Origin: Stramenopiles sp. TOSAG23-2 | Taxonomy: Eukaryota > Sar | Reading direction: 5' to 3' | DNA: 45,861 nt | NCBI GenBank assembly: GCA_900128395.1 | Contig: LT649286.1 | Location: forward strand, 1-45,861 | Shown: piece by piece, positions 29,877 through 40,196 of the stretch | How positions within the stretch are numbered: position 1 is the first letter of the stretch | How the letters are laid out: each line of letters begins with the position of its first letter | Translations under genes and position numbers: made by a program | Notes under the pieces: generated by a model | Database searches by the model: none | Told to the model about the DNA's origin: nothing | Seen by the model: only the letters and a program-made list of their open reading frames with translations

Positions 29877-30130
29877 TATTGTATTTTTCCGTACTACTCT
29901 TTGGCGCACCAGTACCAACTTTTTGTATATTTAAATATTTAAAAGGAAACAATATTACAATCTTAGATATATTTATTCTTTCCTATTCCAATATCAACTA
30001 TTCCAACTTGCAAAATGTCCTTATCATTTCCTACCATATATTTTACAGTATCAAAGATATAAATACTACTTATATCGATACGCACCACCATACTACACTA
30101 AAAAATTAAATTTTTTTTTGGTGAATAAAA

Positions 30131-30139
30131 TACCTGGTA
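30131..30139. promoter_or_regulatory. TACCWGGTA palindrome, copy 4
   Basis: Exact TACCTGGTA, 255 bp upstream of the start of the two-exon gene. Confidence 0.4.
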
Positions 30140-30561
30140 ATTTATTATAATTTGTTTTGGTTCAAAGTAGTAGGGTTTCACTTCACACCATATAGCATCA
30201 GCCCAGCCAGCCCAGCCAGCCAGCCAGAGAAATAAATATGGAGAAGGCGATGTCATAATATGGACACATTTATATAATTCTAATAATATTTACATTCATT
30301 CATATACTAGACTATATATATATATATTGTATATATATATATATATATTCATATGTTGGGTGGGATATTTTAGATATTTTATGTATACAGACGACTAATA
30401 CTTCTAAATCAATATGTTTACCATCTGATATGTTCATTTTTAATTTCAATTAATTATTAATTACTCAAAATCTATATTGTTCCGGCATTTACAATTATAT
30501 GATTTTAAAATATTATTAATATGTTAAAATATCTAATAGAGACTTTAGATGTGTGTTATTA

Positions 30562-30593
<32 letters not shown>

Positions 30594-30974
30594 GTATAAT
30601 ACCTGATATTTATTCTAATTTTATACAATTATATACGCATCATCATCAAAACGTATTAGACATTAGACATTAGACTATATTAGTACTATTGTGAGGTACC
30701 TGGGTATAGCTATTATATAAGCTGGTAGCTACGAGGCGTATTAAATACTATACAGTATGTATGATACTGTATGTTAATGTGCCTAAATATGTTCTCTCTT
30801 TATTTTTATTTGCCGGTTCTCTCTGGCTGGATAGAGGCGGCTTTTCACATTCACGGCCTCTTTGCGTATTATAGTAGCTATATAGTATACCGCTATACCC
30901 AAGTTCTTTATAGAGTTATACGAGTATTTTAGAAAATAAAAATACGAAGTACTGGTTAATTTAAAGAAAATACT

Positions 30975-31027
30975 GATGTGGTTAAATTCTAAAGTTAAAT
31001 ATGTACTGTAAATAATTTTACTTTTCC
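30975..31027. repeat. Decayed left half of the inverted-repeat element (copy E)
   Basis: GATGTGGTTAAATTCTAA followed after about 20 bp by AATAATTTTACTTTTCC matches the left half of copies A and B. No right half is recognisable. Confidence 0.45.
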
Positions 31028-31207
31028 AACAATATATAGAGAAATATTTTTGGAAAATATGATTTTTACATTGCATTATTTACCTGTATTGAACACACAC
31101 CTCTTATAAAAAGCTATTGTTACAATACTTTTTACATCACTTCTATGCATACCACATTAAATCTCTAAAAAACCATTTTTTCAAATTTTTGGTTTTACTT
31201 CTTACGT

Positions 31208-34200
31208 TTACCTACTACTTGTTAAATCATCTTCCTCCCATTTAATTTTAGGCGTATCGCTCCATAGTCCAGCATAATTTGCATTATCAACAAAATTCAA
31301 ACTTGGTGTTCTCACATCTTCACGGCTACTTTCTGCTCCTAGTAAACGTATTGGTTCCTCAACATCATTATTTTCATCTTCAAATTTATCATCAACATTA
31401 CCATAATCATCGTATACCTCTGATTGTGGTAATTGGTTTGTATTTGATACGTTCATTCGTTTAACATCCATAATTTCTTCTACACTGGATGATGGTAACC
31501 TGCTTTGACTTGAAACTGCGCTATTTGTTCCATATGCAACAGCAGAGGAAGATTCTGCAGTATTAGGTGCATTAAAAGTTACATTATTTTTTGAAGATGA
31601 CCTTGATTTTCCAACACGTTCTCTTGATGATTTTGCTGATGTAGATGGACGTTCGCTTTCCTTGGTAACACTTTCAGTTTTACCCTCTTTTCTGCTACCA
31701 CCATTGCCTCCACTTCTTGTATCGTTTTGTGACTGTGGTTCTTCAGTTTCTTCATCGAAAAAATCTTCATCCTCATCATATTCTTCATTTGAATACAGAT
31801 CATAGTCATCACCACCAATATCAAATCCAATTTTTGTTACAGCTGTTATTGGATCAAACCATTTCGAATTTAATTTTGGATCAACTTTTTCATATTTAAC
31901 ATGCTCTAAACTTGACTCTTGTTTGTCCCTTGCTTTTTGTTCCTCTTCGCTGAGTTTCTGTTCATTGCTATCACTAATACCAGAATCGTCTTTCATAATT
32001 TCATCTTCTATTTGTTTATCATCTTTTGGTTCAACATCTGGAAATTGAGGTGGTGGGCCACTTGCTGAGCCAGCTTCTTCTTTTATCCAAACTGTCTCCT
32101 CAGATGTAGAATTGTCTTCATCAACAAAATTTATTGGTAAAGTCTCCTCCACTTTACTGTTAAACTTAGCATAATTTTCTCCAAAATATTCATAAGATTG
32201 TTCCCAGCTCCATATTTTTGGTGCAACTGTAGCATGCAATGAGCGCGTTTTCTTTCTGTTGCTATCGTGATTATTGTTAGATGAATCTCTATTTGGGGAT
32301 TGCATATGTTCACCTTTATTACTTTGAGTTGCCTTTGGAAGACACAAGTCTAACAGTGCAGCAACTGACCCGTCTTTCGTCTCATCTGCATGAACCGAGC
32401 AACTGGAAAGAATTGTTCCACAACATTTACGGATAAATTCATCTTTCGTGTTTCCGACAACTACTGTTAAATCGTAAACACCACATTCTACTAGAAATTT
32501 TCCACGTTCTAAACATGATGATAAATTACATAATGTTGCTACAATATTTTGCCTTTGGTGTAAATTATTACTTTTACTGGTTTGTAAAAATTCAACGAGA
32601 ACCTCTACAACTCCACCATCAATTAAAGTTAAATGTGCATGTTTATGTAAAGCAAGATTGTGTAATGATATGAAACATAGCTCTTTTGTAAAGTCATCGC
32701 CTAGTTGTGCTAAGATAAGCAAAATTGGCAAGATATTTTGATCAAGCATTAGTTGATAATCCCGATTTTCATAATAGATAATATTCGCTAATATACATGC
32801 AATGTCGCGCTGCATATGTACATCCACATTGTCAAGATCAATTGTATTCCAAATGTATCCAACAATATTCAAAATTCCTCCTTGCAACAATTTACAATGT
32901 AAACGTTGCTCCCGAGATACTTTTCCTTCTAAGTCTACAATACCAAATCCATCAACACATGCATGTGGATGGCCCCATGCAATTAAATTTAAGATCATGA
33001 TAGCTATTTTTAACTCTTCCTCGGAATTATCCTTAACATTTACAACTAATTGGGAAATGACTTTTATTATTTTTCTATTTACAATTTCACCTAAAAATTC
33101 TTCAAATAATACCATATGTAACAACGATTGAAAGCATAATGATCGAGTTATTTTTAACGGGCGTAAAGACAATACATGTAACATATCTAAACTCTCTGTT
33201 TTAATGACTGCTTTTACCGAATGCTGATCGCAGCATAGTCGTGCCAATGCTTCCATACACTGAACAGTAGTATTTTTGTCATCTATACGATAAATTTTCT
33301 TCATAACCCCTATACCATCAGCTGCTATAATCCTCCTAATATTTTTATCTCTAAATAAAAAGGAAAGTAATGCTCCAATATTTTGTGCTATATGCAAACT
33401 AGATTCTACTTTCATCGACTTTAATGTACTTAAAAAGTTTTCTTCCATTAACCTGTTTTGGCATGGTTGTTGACACGCTGCTTTTAAAACTTCCCATGCA
33501 TTTGCACGTGTTCCAGCATTTTTGGATTTCATCAATACGGCTAACGATCTTAACACACCACTTTCATCTATGATTTTTTGTATTCCTTCTTCATATTTAG
33601 CAACAACACAATAAATATTTCCTGCCAGTTGCAAGCCATCTTCAAGCGGTTCATCATCTTCGGCAAATTCCGGTGTTGTGGCGGCTGTTATTGCCCATGC
33701 CATTCCTTGCTCCAACAGTGTTGATATTGTATCGTCAGCAATTAAATTTGCAATTGTTTTTATGCATATAAGTTTCGTAATTGGATATTCGGAACGCACT
33801 AATGCGGTAATCATTAATTCTGGCAATGCTCCAGCCTGCACCAAATCTATTTCCCTTGACATTTCACAAGACAAATTACATAGTGCTTTACAACAATTGA
33901 AACGTATGCTTTCATGATGCGCACTTGCTAATGCAATTAAGCTTGTAGCAACCCCTTCTTCTATCATTCTATTTCTACAATTCTCTTCCGCAGATAAGTT
34001 ACAAAATGCCATTGAACAACGTGAAAGATTTACATCGTCTTTGATATTTGATACAATATTTAATCCTTTTGTAGCACCAGCCTCAACAATTTGTTTGCGG
34101 CACGACGGGGCAAACGTTAATGATGTAATAATCGCTGCGGCCCACATTTGGACTTCTTTATTGTCATGCGTACAAAGCTGTACAATAGGATCTATACCGA

Positions 34201-36373
34201 CATTTACTAACCGTCGTCTCATCTTTGTTGAACTTAACATTACAGAGTTCAGTATTAACGCATCTAATATAACTTCATCTTCAGTTGCACTAAGTAAACG
34301 TGTTAAAGCTTTCAATGGCTCTGGTTCTACTGTTTGGAAACGCTTACATGTTGATTTATGCAAGCATAGTATTCTTAGCGTTTTGATGATGATTTTCATG
34401 ATGTATTCATCTTTGACTTCTAATAAGGTGCGTAACATTTGCAAATTGGTTTTCGTAACGAGGACATTAAGTTTAGAATTAAAGCGTGACAATATATATA
34501 TCGTATCACAACATTTTTTCTGTTCCTCTTTATGCTGGTTACGTAACATTAACATTTGTATAGTTTCAAATGCTTTTAATTCTAATGATTTTTTCCTTGT
34601 ATCTTCATACAATAACAAGTTGCACATTGTTATAGTGCAATGCGAGACGATTAAACTCCACGTGTCTTCGCCATTCATTAAATAGATTTCATTATCAATC
34701 ATACGATTCAACACCGCTATAATATTTTTTTTCATCATGTATTTTCTACTTCCTAATTGTTTCGACATAGATCGAAGTGCTGATGCACATCGTAAGCGAG
34801 TGGTAGTATTTTTTGAATCTGATAATACTACAATTGGTTCCAAGACTTGTCCAGCAGCTCGGCCATCTCCATGCGTATCCATAGCTAAATGATTTAACGC
34901 TAAGATACATCTTTGCCTTGTATCGCTATTTTTTGATTTAGACATTTTTACCAATAATTGAACTGCATTTTGTCGTATAACAGCAGCTTTCAATTCACCT
35001 TTGCATGCCGATAAATGATTCAACGTTGATGCTATAGAGCATTCAACGTCATCTACTACAGGCGTTGACACTGCTGGATCCGATGCAAATTGTGTATGAA
35101 AATCGGAAAGATCTTTCACCATGCCTTCAGAAATTATTCTTGCACGATGGTTTTCATATAATGCTAAATTATTCAATGCGCGTGCAGCATACTTTTTTGA
35201 AGACGTTGGCATTAAAGTCGATGACATTACATCCCTACATGTATTAATTACATAGTCCACTCCAGCATATGATGTTTGCTCATCGAAACACGTAGTTAAG
35301 TTCAATAGCGTTTTCACGACTAATAATTGAACCTCTTCTCCTAATTGCATAGTAATAAGTTTATCTAAAACACTTAATGCGCCTTGCTGTACTAATAAAG
35401 CTTCATAGCCTGGCACCGCGCTTAACCAACACAATGATGCCACGCAATGTGATAATATTAAATTTGATGCATCGCCTTCCGTATTACTCAATTTCACAAT
35501 AGTTTCTACTACATATGATTCAAATAATGATTTTTGGATATCTGGATAGCGCGTTAAATTATGAAATGCTACAGCGCAATTTGTCTTGATATCATCATCA
35601 TCTAATGCAGCCATGGTTGTTAAAACATCCAAACCTCCTTCATTTATTAAATTCTGGCTATTTGATTTATGCCATGATAAATTGCATAATGATTTTGTAA
35701 CTTTTCGTTTATCTTCCAAAAATTCTATTACTTTTTTTCTACCATTTGCTCCTGATTCATTTCTATCTCCAAAATCACCCCATGGGTTTCTAGATTTATG
35801 CTCCTGGGCTTTTTGCATCCTTGACATGTACATTATGCCTTCTAAATAACTTCTTTTGGTTCCAAATAAATCACCACCATATTTTGGTAAACAACTTTTA
35901 ACAAAATCTAAATCGACGCTACGATGTAATTTTTTTAACTTTCGTTGGGCTTTCTTCTTCATGTCTTTTTTTTGATCCTGCATACCACTATCTAATGAAT
36001 ATTCCGGGAATCGCTCTTCGGCATTTTGTTTATGTCGTTTATTGTGATTTAACATTCTTTGCTTTTCCAAGCGAAGTCTTCGTTCATGTGCTAGTGCTTT
36101 TCTCAGCTCTTTTTCATCATCTGCACTTAGTTGAACATTTCGTCGAACGGGGATAAACTTTTTTGTCGTATCGTCGTTACGTAAAAAACGTCCTTTAGTT
36201 TCAAATGCGTGTAATTGAAATTCCAATTCACGCTTTGCTTTTTTACGTATACCTTCAATAACAGACATCTTTCTACCACTAGGATCGTTGTTAACTTTAT
36301 TGGTATTCATAGTGCTTGCAGTAGAAGTTTTTGAAGGTTGTGTATGAATAGAAGTGTTTGCTGTTACGTCCAT
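31208..36373 (-). CDS. Large armadillo-repeat protein
   Basis: The 1721-residue, single-exon protein has a basic, helical N-terminus (about 30-200; KELRKALAHERRLRLEKQRM). More than 20 armadillo-type repeats run from about 210 to 1340, recognisable by recurring CALNHLA, CNLSC and VLVEFL patterns, each helix-rich and about 42 residues long. The last 380 residues are disordered and acidic, with Ser/Glu/Asp-rich tracts and a few aromatic short motifs. ARM superhelices bind peptide partners. Long ARM proteins of this type in protists are often cytoskeletal or ciliary, but nothing here fixes a role. Start ATG 36373; a second in-frame ATG lies 21 codons in. Confidence 0.85.
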   Translation of the reverse strand: MDVTANTSIHTQPSKTSTASTMNTNKVNNDPSGRKMSVIEGIRKKAKRELEFQLHAFETKGRFLRNDDTTKKFIPVRRNVQLSADDEKELRKALAHERRLRLEKQRMLNHNKRHKQNAEERFPEYSLDSGMQDQKKDMKKKAQRKLKKLHRSVDLDFVKSCLPKYGGDLFGTKRSYLEGIMYMSRMQKAQEHKSRNPWGDFGDRNESGANGRKKVIEFLEDKRKVTKSLCNLSWHKSNSQNLINEGGLDVLTTMAALDDDDIKTNCAVAFHNLTRYPDIQKSLFESYVVETIVKLSNTEGDASNLILSHCVASLCWLSAVPGYEALLVQQGALSVLDKLITMQLGEEVQLLVVKTLLNLTTCFDEQTSYAGVDYVINTCRDVMSSTLMPTSSKKYAARALNNLALYENHRARIISEGMVKDLSDFHTQFASDPAVSTPVVDDVECSIASTLNHLSACKGELKAAVIRQNAVQLLVKMSKSKNSDTRQRCILALNHLAMDTHGDGRAAGQVLEPIVVLSDSKNTTTRLRCASALRSMSKQLGSRKYMMKKNIIAVLNRMIDNEIYLMNGEDTWSLIVSHCTITMCNLLLYEDTRKKSLELKAFETIQMLMLRNQHKEEQKKCCDTIYILSRFNSKLNVLVTKTNLQMLRTLLEVKDEYIMKIIIKTLRILCLHKSTCKRFQTVEPEPLKALTRLLSATEDEVILDALILNSVMLSSTKMRRRLVNVGIDPIVQLCTHDNKEVQMWAAAIITSLTFAPSCRKQIVEAGATKGLNIVSNIKDDVNLSRCSMAFCNLSAEENCRNRMIEEGVATSLIALASAHHESIRFNCCKALCNLSCEMSREIDLVQAGALPELMITALVRSEYPITKLICIKTIANLIADDTISTLLEQGMAWAITAATTPEFAEDDEPLEDGLQLAGNIYCVVAKYEEGIQKIIDESGVLRSLAVLMKSKNAGTRANAWEVLKAACQQPCQNRLMEENFLSTLKSMKVESSLHIAQNIGALLSFLFRDKNIRRIIAADGIGVMKKIYRIDDKNTTVQCMEALARLCCDQHSVKAVIKTESLDMLHVLSLRPLKITRSLCFQSLLHMVLFEEFLGEIVNRKIIKVISQLVVNVKDNSEEELKIAIMILNLIAWGHPHACVDGFGIVDLEGKVSREQRLHCKLLQGGILNIVGYIWNTIDLDNVDVHMQRDIACILANIIYYENRDYQLMLDQNILPILLILAQLGDDFTKELCFISLHNLALHKHAHLTLIDGGVVEVLVEFLQTSKSNNLHQRQNIVATLCNLSSCLERGKFLVECGVYDLTVVVGNTKDEFIRKCCGTILSSCSVHADETKDGSVAALLDLCLPKATQSNKGEHMQSPNRDSSNNNHDSNRKKTRSLHATVAPKIWSWEQSYEYFGENYAKFNSKVEETLPINFVDEDNSTSEETVWIKEEAGSASGPPPQFPDVEPKDDKQIEDEIMKDDSGISDSNEQKLSEEEQKARDKQESSLEHVKYEKVDPKLNSKWFDPITAVTKIGFDIGGDDYDLYSNEEYDEDEDFFDEETEEPQSQNDTRSGGNGGSRKEGKTESVTKESERPSTSAKSSRERVGKSRSSSKNNVTFNAPNTAESSSAVAYGTNSAVSSQSRLPSSSVEEIMDVKRMNVSNTNQLPQSEVYDDYGNVDDKFEDENNDVEEPIRLLGAESSREDVRTPSLNFVDNANYAGLWSDTPKIKWEEDDLTSSR

Positions 36374-37282
36374 TATGAATAATAATTTACAATAATATAC
36401 CTATACCAAATATATATTTGCGTGATTTCTTATAAATTAATACGCTACTGGGTATATAAATTTGTATGATATATAATGTCGTTTCGTGATTCAATGGTTT
36501 TATTTTTATAGGAACGTACTTAACTTATTAATTAACCAAAGGAGCTTCTATCTGGTAATAACCAATTATTGGATGGATAGATAATTATTGTTTTTTTTTG
36601 TAACAACATTATTTATTATTATTATGATGCATGATGAAACAAACTTGTGCCAACGTACAAATTCTGATGATGCCTGTAATAAGTAGTGCTCTGATGGTAG
36701 AAATTAGAAATTAGGAACATATAGAGGAAACGTAAAGTACAAAATTTTATACTTATTTAATACTGTAAAAGATCGAAAAAAAGCTGTATAATATAAATAG
36801 TTATAAAGTTATAAATAAAAGTCTGTGTATTTCCTCCTATATTTCCATGGTACAGTACAGAGTAATGCTATTCCCCTGTATGCTGGAATGCCGACAAAAA
36901 ACTTATTCCTCTATTTCGAACTTTTTTTCTTTTTTTGTGAGCTTGGCAACCTTAATTGAATTAATCTAGAATTTTAGATTTTAGAAAAATGATAAATTAT
37001 TAGTCTAGAATTAGTTATATAGGAATACCATTAAAAAACAATTACTTCAATAAATATACATATATTGATGAATAGTGCAATATATTGAATTATAGAAACA
37101 TGTATTTAATAGAAAGTTTAAATAGTTACAACAGGATAAACAGGAAGTCATATATATATATAGATAGATAGATAGATTTATTTATATATATATATATATT
37201 TATATATTGCAGCATCATATATATATATATATATCGCGTATATACATTATATATATATATAACATATAATATATTATTAATA
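36374..37282. other. Divergent intergenic region between ARM gene and Rab21 gene
   Basis: 909 bp, AT-rich. It has GCTGGAATGCC at 36882-36892, identical to 10160-10170, a GTACAGTACAG segment at 36850, GATA-type repeats (37162-37177) and long AT runs to 37260. No gene is supported. Confidence 0.5.
36882..36892. promoter_or_regulatory. GCTGGAATGCC motif upstream of Rab21
   Basis: An exact 11-bp match to 10160-10170 in a strongly AT-rich spacer, 391 bp before the Rab21 ATG. Function is unproven. Confidence 0.35.
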
Positions 37283-37945
37283 ATGCCACGTGGAAGAGTA
37301 AAAAAATATAAAGTTGTTTTGTTAGGTGAAGGTAGAGTTGGGAAGACTTCAATATTAATTCGTTTTTGTCAAAATAATTTCGATGATCGTCAACAACCAA
37401 CTTTACAAGCATCATACCTTGATAAAAAATTAAACGTTGATAAACAAAGTGTACATTTATCTATATGGGATACCGCAGGGCAAGAACGATTTCATGCTCT
37501 TGGTCCTATTTATTACCGTGATGCAGATGCTGCGTTACTTGTTTATGATATAACTGACGGTGATACTCTTGAACGTGTAAGAAAATGGGTGACGGAATTA
37601 AAACGTCATGCATCTGAAAATATTGTAATGGCAATAGCAGGAAATAAGAGTGATCTTGAAAAAAGACGAATAGTAAAACGACAGGATGCGCTTGATTTTG
37701 CAAAAAGCGTTGGAGCTAGTCACTTCGATACTTCAGCAAAAGCTGGACGTGGTTTAAATGAAGCTTTTTTACATCTTGCAAGAGGTATAATAAAGCAAAA
37801 ACAAAATGATAGTGCACCGCTAACACTAGGTAATGGTGGTGGTCGTAAACGAGGCGGTAGAGGTAGTGTGAAAACAATACGGATTAGGGAAGATTCCATT
37901 GATGAGGATGCAACAAATGGTAAAAAAAGCGGAGGATGTTGTTAA
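37283..37945 (+). CDS. RAB21: Rab21-type small GTPase
   Basis: The 220-residue protein has the full set of G motifs: G1 GEGRVGKTS (15-23), the switch I Thr40 in PTLQASYLDKKL, G3 WDTAGQERFHALGPIYYRD (from 62), G4 GNKSDLEK and G5 TSAKAGRG. The TLQASY and RFHALGPIYYRD strings are diagnostic of Rab21 within the Rab5/21/22 group, which works on early endosomes. The C-terminus is a Gly/Arg/Lys-rich hypervariable tail ending in GGCC, a double-Cys geranylgeranylation site. There is no intron. Start ATG 37283. Confidence 0.94.
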   Translation: MPRGRVKKYKVVLLGEGRVGKTSILIRFCQNNFDDRQQPTLQASYLDKKLNVDKQSVHLSIWDTAGQERFHALGPIYYRDADAALLVYDITDGDTLERVRKWVTELKRHASENIVMAIAGNKSDLEKRRIVKRQDALDFAKSVGASHFDTSAKAGRGLNEAFLHLARGIIKQKQNDSAPLTLGNGGGRKRGGRGSVKTIRIREDSIDEDATNGKKSGGCC

Positions 37946-38282
37946 AATATCACATATATATATAATGGTGAACATATATATTAAATATTTAAAATATTAT
38001 CCTTTATTTTATTTTATAAAATAAATAAAATCAATGATATTTAAAATAAAAAGTGTGTTAAAAGTGTGGAGTATTAGTTTGCAGAGAGGTGCATTAGAGC
38101 TTTACTATATAATAGTAGGATAGCATATTATTCTTGCGATTGAGTATTGAGCATATATTACTTAACACAAGAAAGTGTAAAATTTTTATAACACTACGAT
38201 AAAATACAAATAATTATATATGATATGATATGTACGTATCGAATTAATATATATATATATACATTTACGGAAGGTAATATCA
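37946..38282. other. Convergent 3' intergenic region
   Basis: 337 bp between the Rab21 and ankyrin stops. It contains a decayed, inverted copy of the repeat element at 38138-38194 and otherwise AT-rich sequence. No gene is seen. Confidence 0.5.
38138..38194. repeat. Decayed inverted-repeat element (copy C)
   Basis: The segment GATTGAGTATTGAGCATA through AAGAAAGTGTAAAATTTTT aligns with the reverse complement of the middle of copy A (GATTGAATATTGAGCATA). The terminal GGTTAAAATCT repeats are not recognisable. Confidence 0.5.
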
Positions 38283-40196
38283 TCAACCTTTCTTTTTTTT
38301 GGGACTAAGCGCTTTCACAGCATTCGCACCTGAACCAGCAGCAGGTGCTTTACTATTACTACTACTACTACTACTTTTCTTTGCATTACCTTTCTTTGCA
38401 TTTCCTTTTTTTTTACCTCCTTTTTTACCACTTGATGATTTATTAGATTTACCACCACTTTTTTTAGCTTTTACAGCTTCTGCTTTTGCTGTCGCACCTT
38501 TTGCTTCTTGTTTTTCTTTCTCTGCTTTTTTATACGCATCTATATTATCAAATCCTAGCTCCTTTGCTTTTTTTTCCGCCTTCCATGTTTCAAGTACATC
38601 AAGCATTTCTTCATTTCCTTTGTACAACATTGCTCCTAATAAATCTTTCTTTGGCTCAACAACTTGAAATGCATTTTTATTATAATTATTTGGTATCATT
38701 GGATCGCCACCGCTTTCTAAGATCAATCTCAATGAATCTTTGTGCCCGTGAAATGCTGCTACGCTAACAGGAGTCCAACCTTTACTATCTCTTGCATTGA
38801 CATTTGGACGAAATGATCGTTGTTCCAATGAAGGACCATCGCTAAAAGGATCATCTTCGATTGTTTTGTAATGATGCAATAAAAAATTAACCATTTCTGT
38901 TTTACCAGCTTGTGCAGCAATCATCAATAATGTTTGTCCTCTTTCATCCCTTGACTTAACACTACCACGACAATTTCTACTACCTTCACGCTCCGCTTCC
39001 ATTACCAATCGTTCTATCTCACCTTTTAATTCATCAACATTGCCGTTTTTTGCATGGTCAACCAATGATTTACGTATCAATTCTCTTGCTAATGCCTCTT
39101 TCTCCGCTGCAGTAGCTAATCTTTCTTCCATTTTTTGCCGTATAATAGCATCACGTTCTTGCTTCAATATTTCTACTTGTTGACGATCCCAATTGTCCAA
39201 TATCGTACGAATTTCTTCAGTTTTAGCAACATGAAATGGTGCCTCTGCGCCTTTTGCTTTTAAATCTGGGTCACCACCTGAATTTAACAATAATAAAATG
39301 GTAGATTTATGTCCATTAAATGATGCGCGAAAAAGAGGCGATCGTCCCTGATCATTTTGTGCATTCGGATCCGCCCCTAATTCCAATAAATATTTTACAA
39401 TTTCATCTTGATTTTGTGCTGCAGCTTCACCAAGTGATGTATTATCATGGCCATCCACAGATTCTATATCATATCCTTTTTCAATCCATTCTTTTACTAC
39501 ATCTATCTCACCATCAAATGCTGCTTCAACCATTTCTAAACTATTTCGTTTTACTAATTTAACACCAAACATCGATGCCAATGCAGCATCTGCTTCAAAT
39601 TTTTTATCTGCTTCAGATTTATTTTGATTGGCTTCCTCATTTTTCATTTTAATAATTTGGAAATTTTTTACAGCATAATCCAAACCAACTTGTGGTGGAT
39701 CTTTATTTGTTACAAAAATCAATTTAAAGTCATCTTTCGGTATAAACAAATTTGGTGCTGGGTCGCCTAAATCAGGTTTTAATAATGTCGTGAATGTTTC
39801 CTCTTGGAATAACTTCTTACGGTTCAATAAATCAAATTTATTTTCAAATTGAAAAACATCTCTTAAATCTGTATCAAACTCCCCAAACGACATGGTAAAC
39901 CATCCACCATGTTCCATGCTACCTACTAATGCTTTCCTAACTGATTCTGGTTCCACATCTTCTTTCCTAGCTGCTTGTAAATATGCACCACGTTGATATC
40001 GTAAAAATCTAGATGCTTGAGAATCTTTATTATCAATAATTAAACAATTAGTTTCCGCAGTATATGTAGCAATATCAAGTGCATCTGGTAAATCATGTAA
40101 TGTAACCGATATTGGTTCTAGATTTCTTATTTCATTGTTGTTGTTATTATTATTATCATTATTCGTCTCTGTAGTTGGTTTTGTTGTATCTTCCAT
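38283..40196 (-). CDS. Ankyrin-repeat protein, IQANK1-like
   Basis: The 637-residue protein starts with an Asn run, then has a P-loop-ATPase-lid-like segment (about 30-175: LPDALDIATYTAETNCLIID, FTMSFGEFDTDLRDVF, FKLIFVTN) as seen in IQANK1-type proteins. Ankyrin repeats span about 220-330 (GHDNTSLGEAAAQNQDEIVK; DQGRSPLFRASFNGHKSTIL). A charged helix (about 335-400) precedes a second ankyrin block (about 415-510; RGQTLLMIAAQAGKTEMVNF). The tail is a Lys/Ser/Gly-rich basic extension. Such proteins are found in flagellated organisms, but the role is unknown. Start ATG 40196. The identification as an ankyrin protein is firm; the IQANK1 link is moderate. Confidence 0.85.
   Translation of the reverse strand: MEDTTKPTTETNNDNNNNNNNEIRNLEPISVTLHDLPDALDIATYTAETNCLIIDNKDSQASRFLRYQRGAYLQAARKEDVEPESVRKALVGSMEHGGWFTMSFGEFDTDLRDVFQFENKFDLLNRKKLFQEETFTTLLKPDLGDPAPNLFIPKDDFKLIFVTNKDPPQVGLDYAVKNFQIIKMKNEEANQNKSEADKKFEADAALASMFGVKLVKRNSLEMVEAAFDGEIDVVKEWIEKGYDIESVDGHDNTSLGEAAAQNQDEIVKYLLELGADPNAQNDQGRSPLFRASFNGHKSTILLLLNSGGDPDLKAKGAEAPFHVAKTEEIRTILDNWDRQQVEILKQERDAIIRQKMEERLATAAEKEALARELIRKSLVDHAKNGNVDELKGEIERLVMEAEREGSRNCRGSVKSRDERGQTLLMIAAQAGKTEMVNFLLHHYKTIEDDPFSDGPSLEQRSFRPNVNARDSKGWTPVSVAAFHGHKDSLRLILESGGDPMIPNNYNKNAFQVVEPKKDLLGAMLYKGNEEMLDVLETWKAEKKAKELGFDNIDAYKKAEKEKQEAKGATAKAEAVKAKKSGGKSNKSSSGKKGGKKKGNAKKGNAKKSSSSSSNSKAPAAGSGANAVKALSPKKKKG

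Larger units (their letters stand above)
29877..31207. other. 1.3-kb intergenic region upstream of the two-exon gene
   Basis: The largest gap. It has TACCTGGTA at 30131-30139, tandem CCAGCC units at 30195-30225, long AT runs (30315-30350, 30561-30592), a half copy of the inverted-repeat element at 30975-31027, and an ACGGCCTCTTT segment at 30863 shared with 9948. A 97-codon minus-strand frame at 30783-31076 has no protein-like features. No gene is supported. Confidence 0.5.

Noticed and set aside
30783-31076. Minus-strand open frame of 97 codons in the largest spacer
   Set aside because: Overlaps the decayed repeat element and has no recognisable domain, signal or balanced composition.
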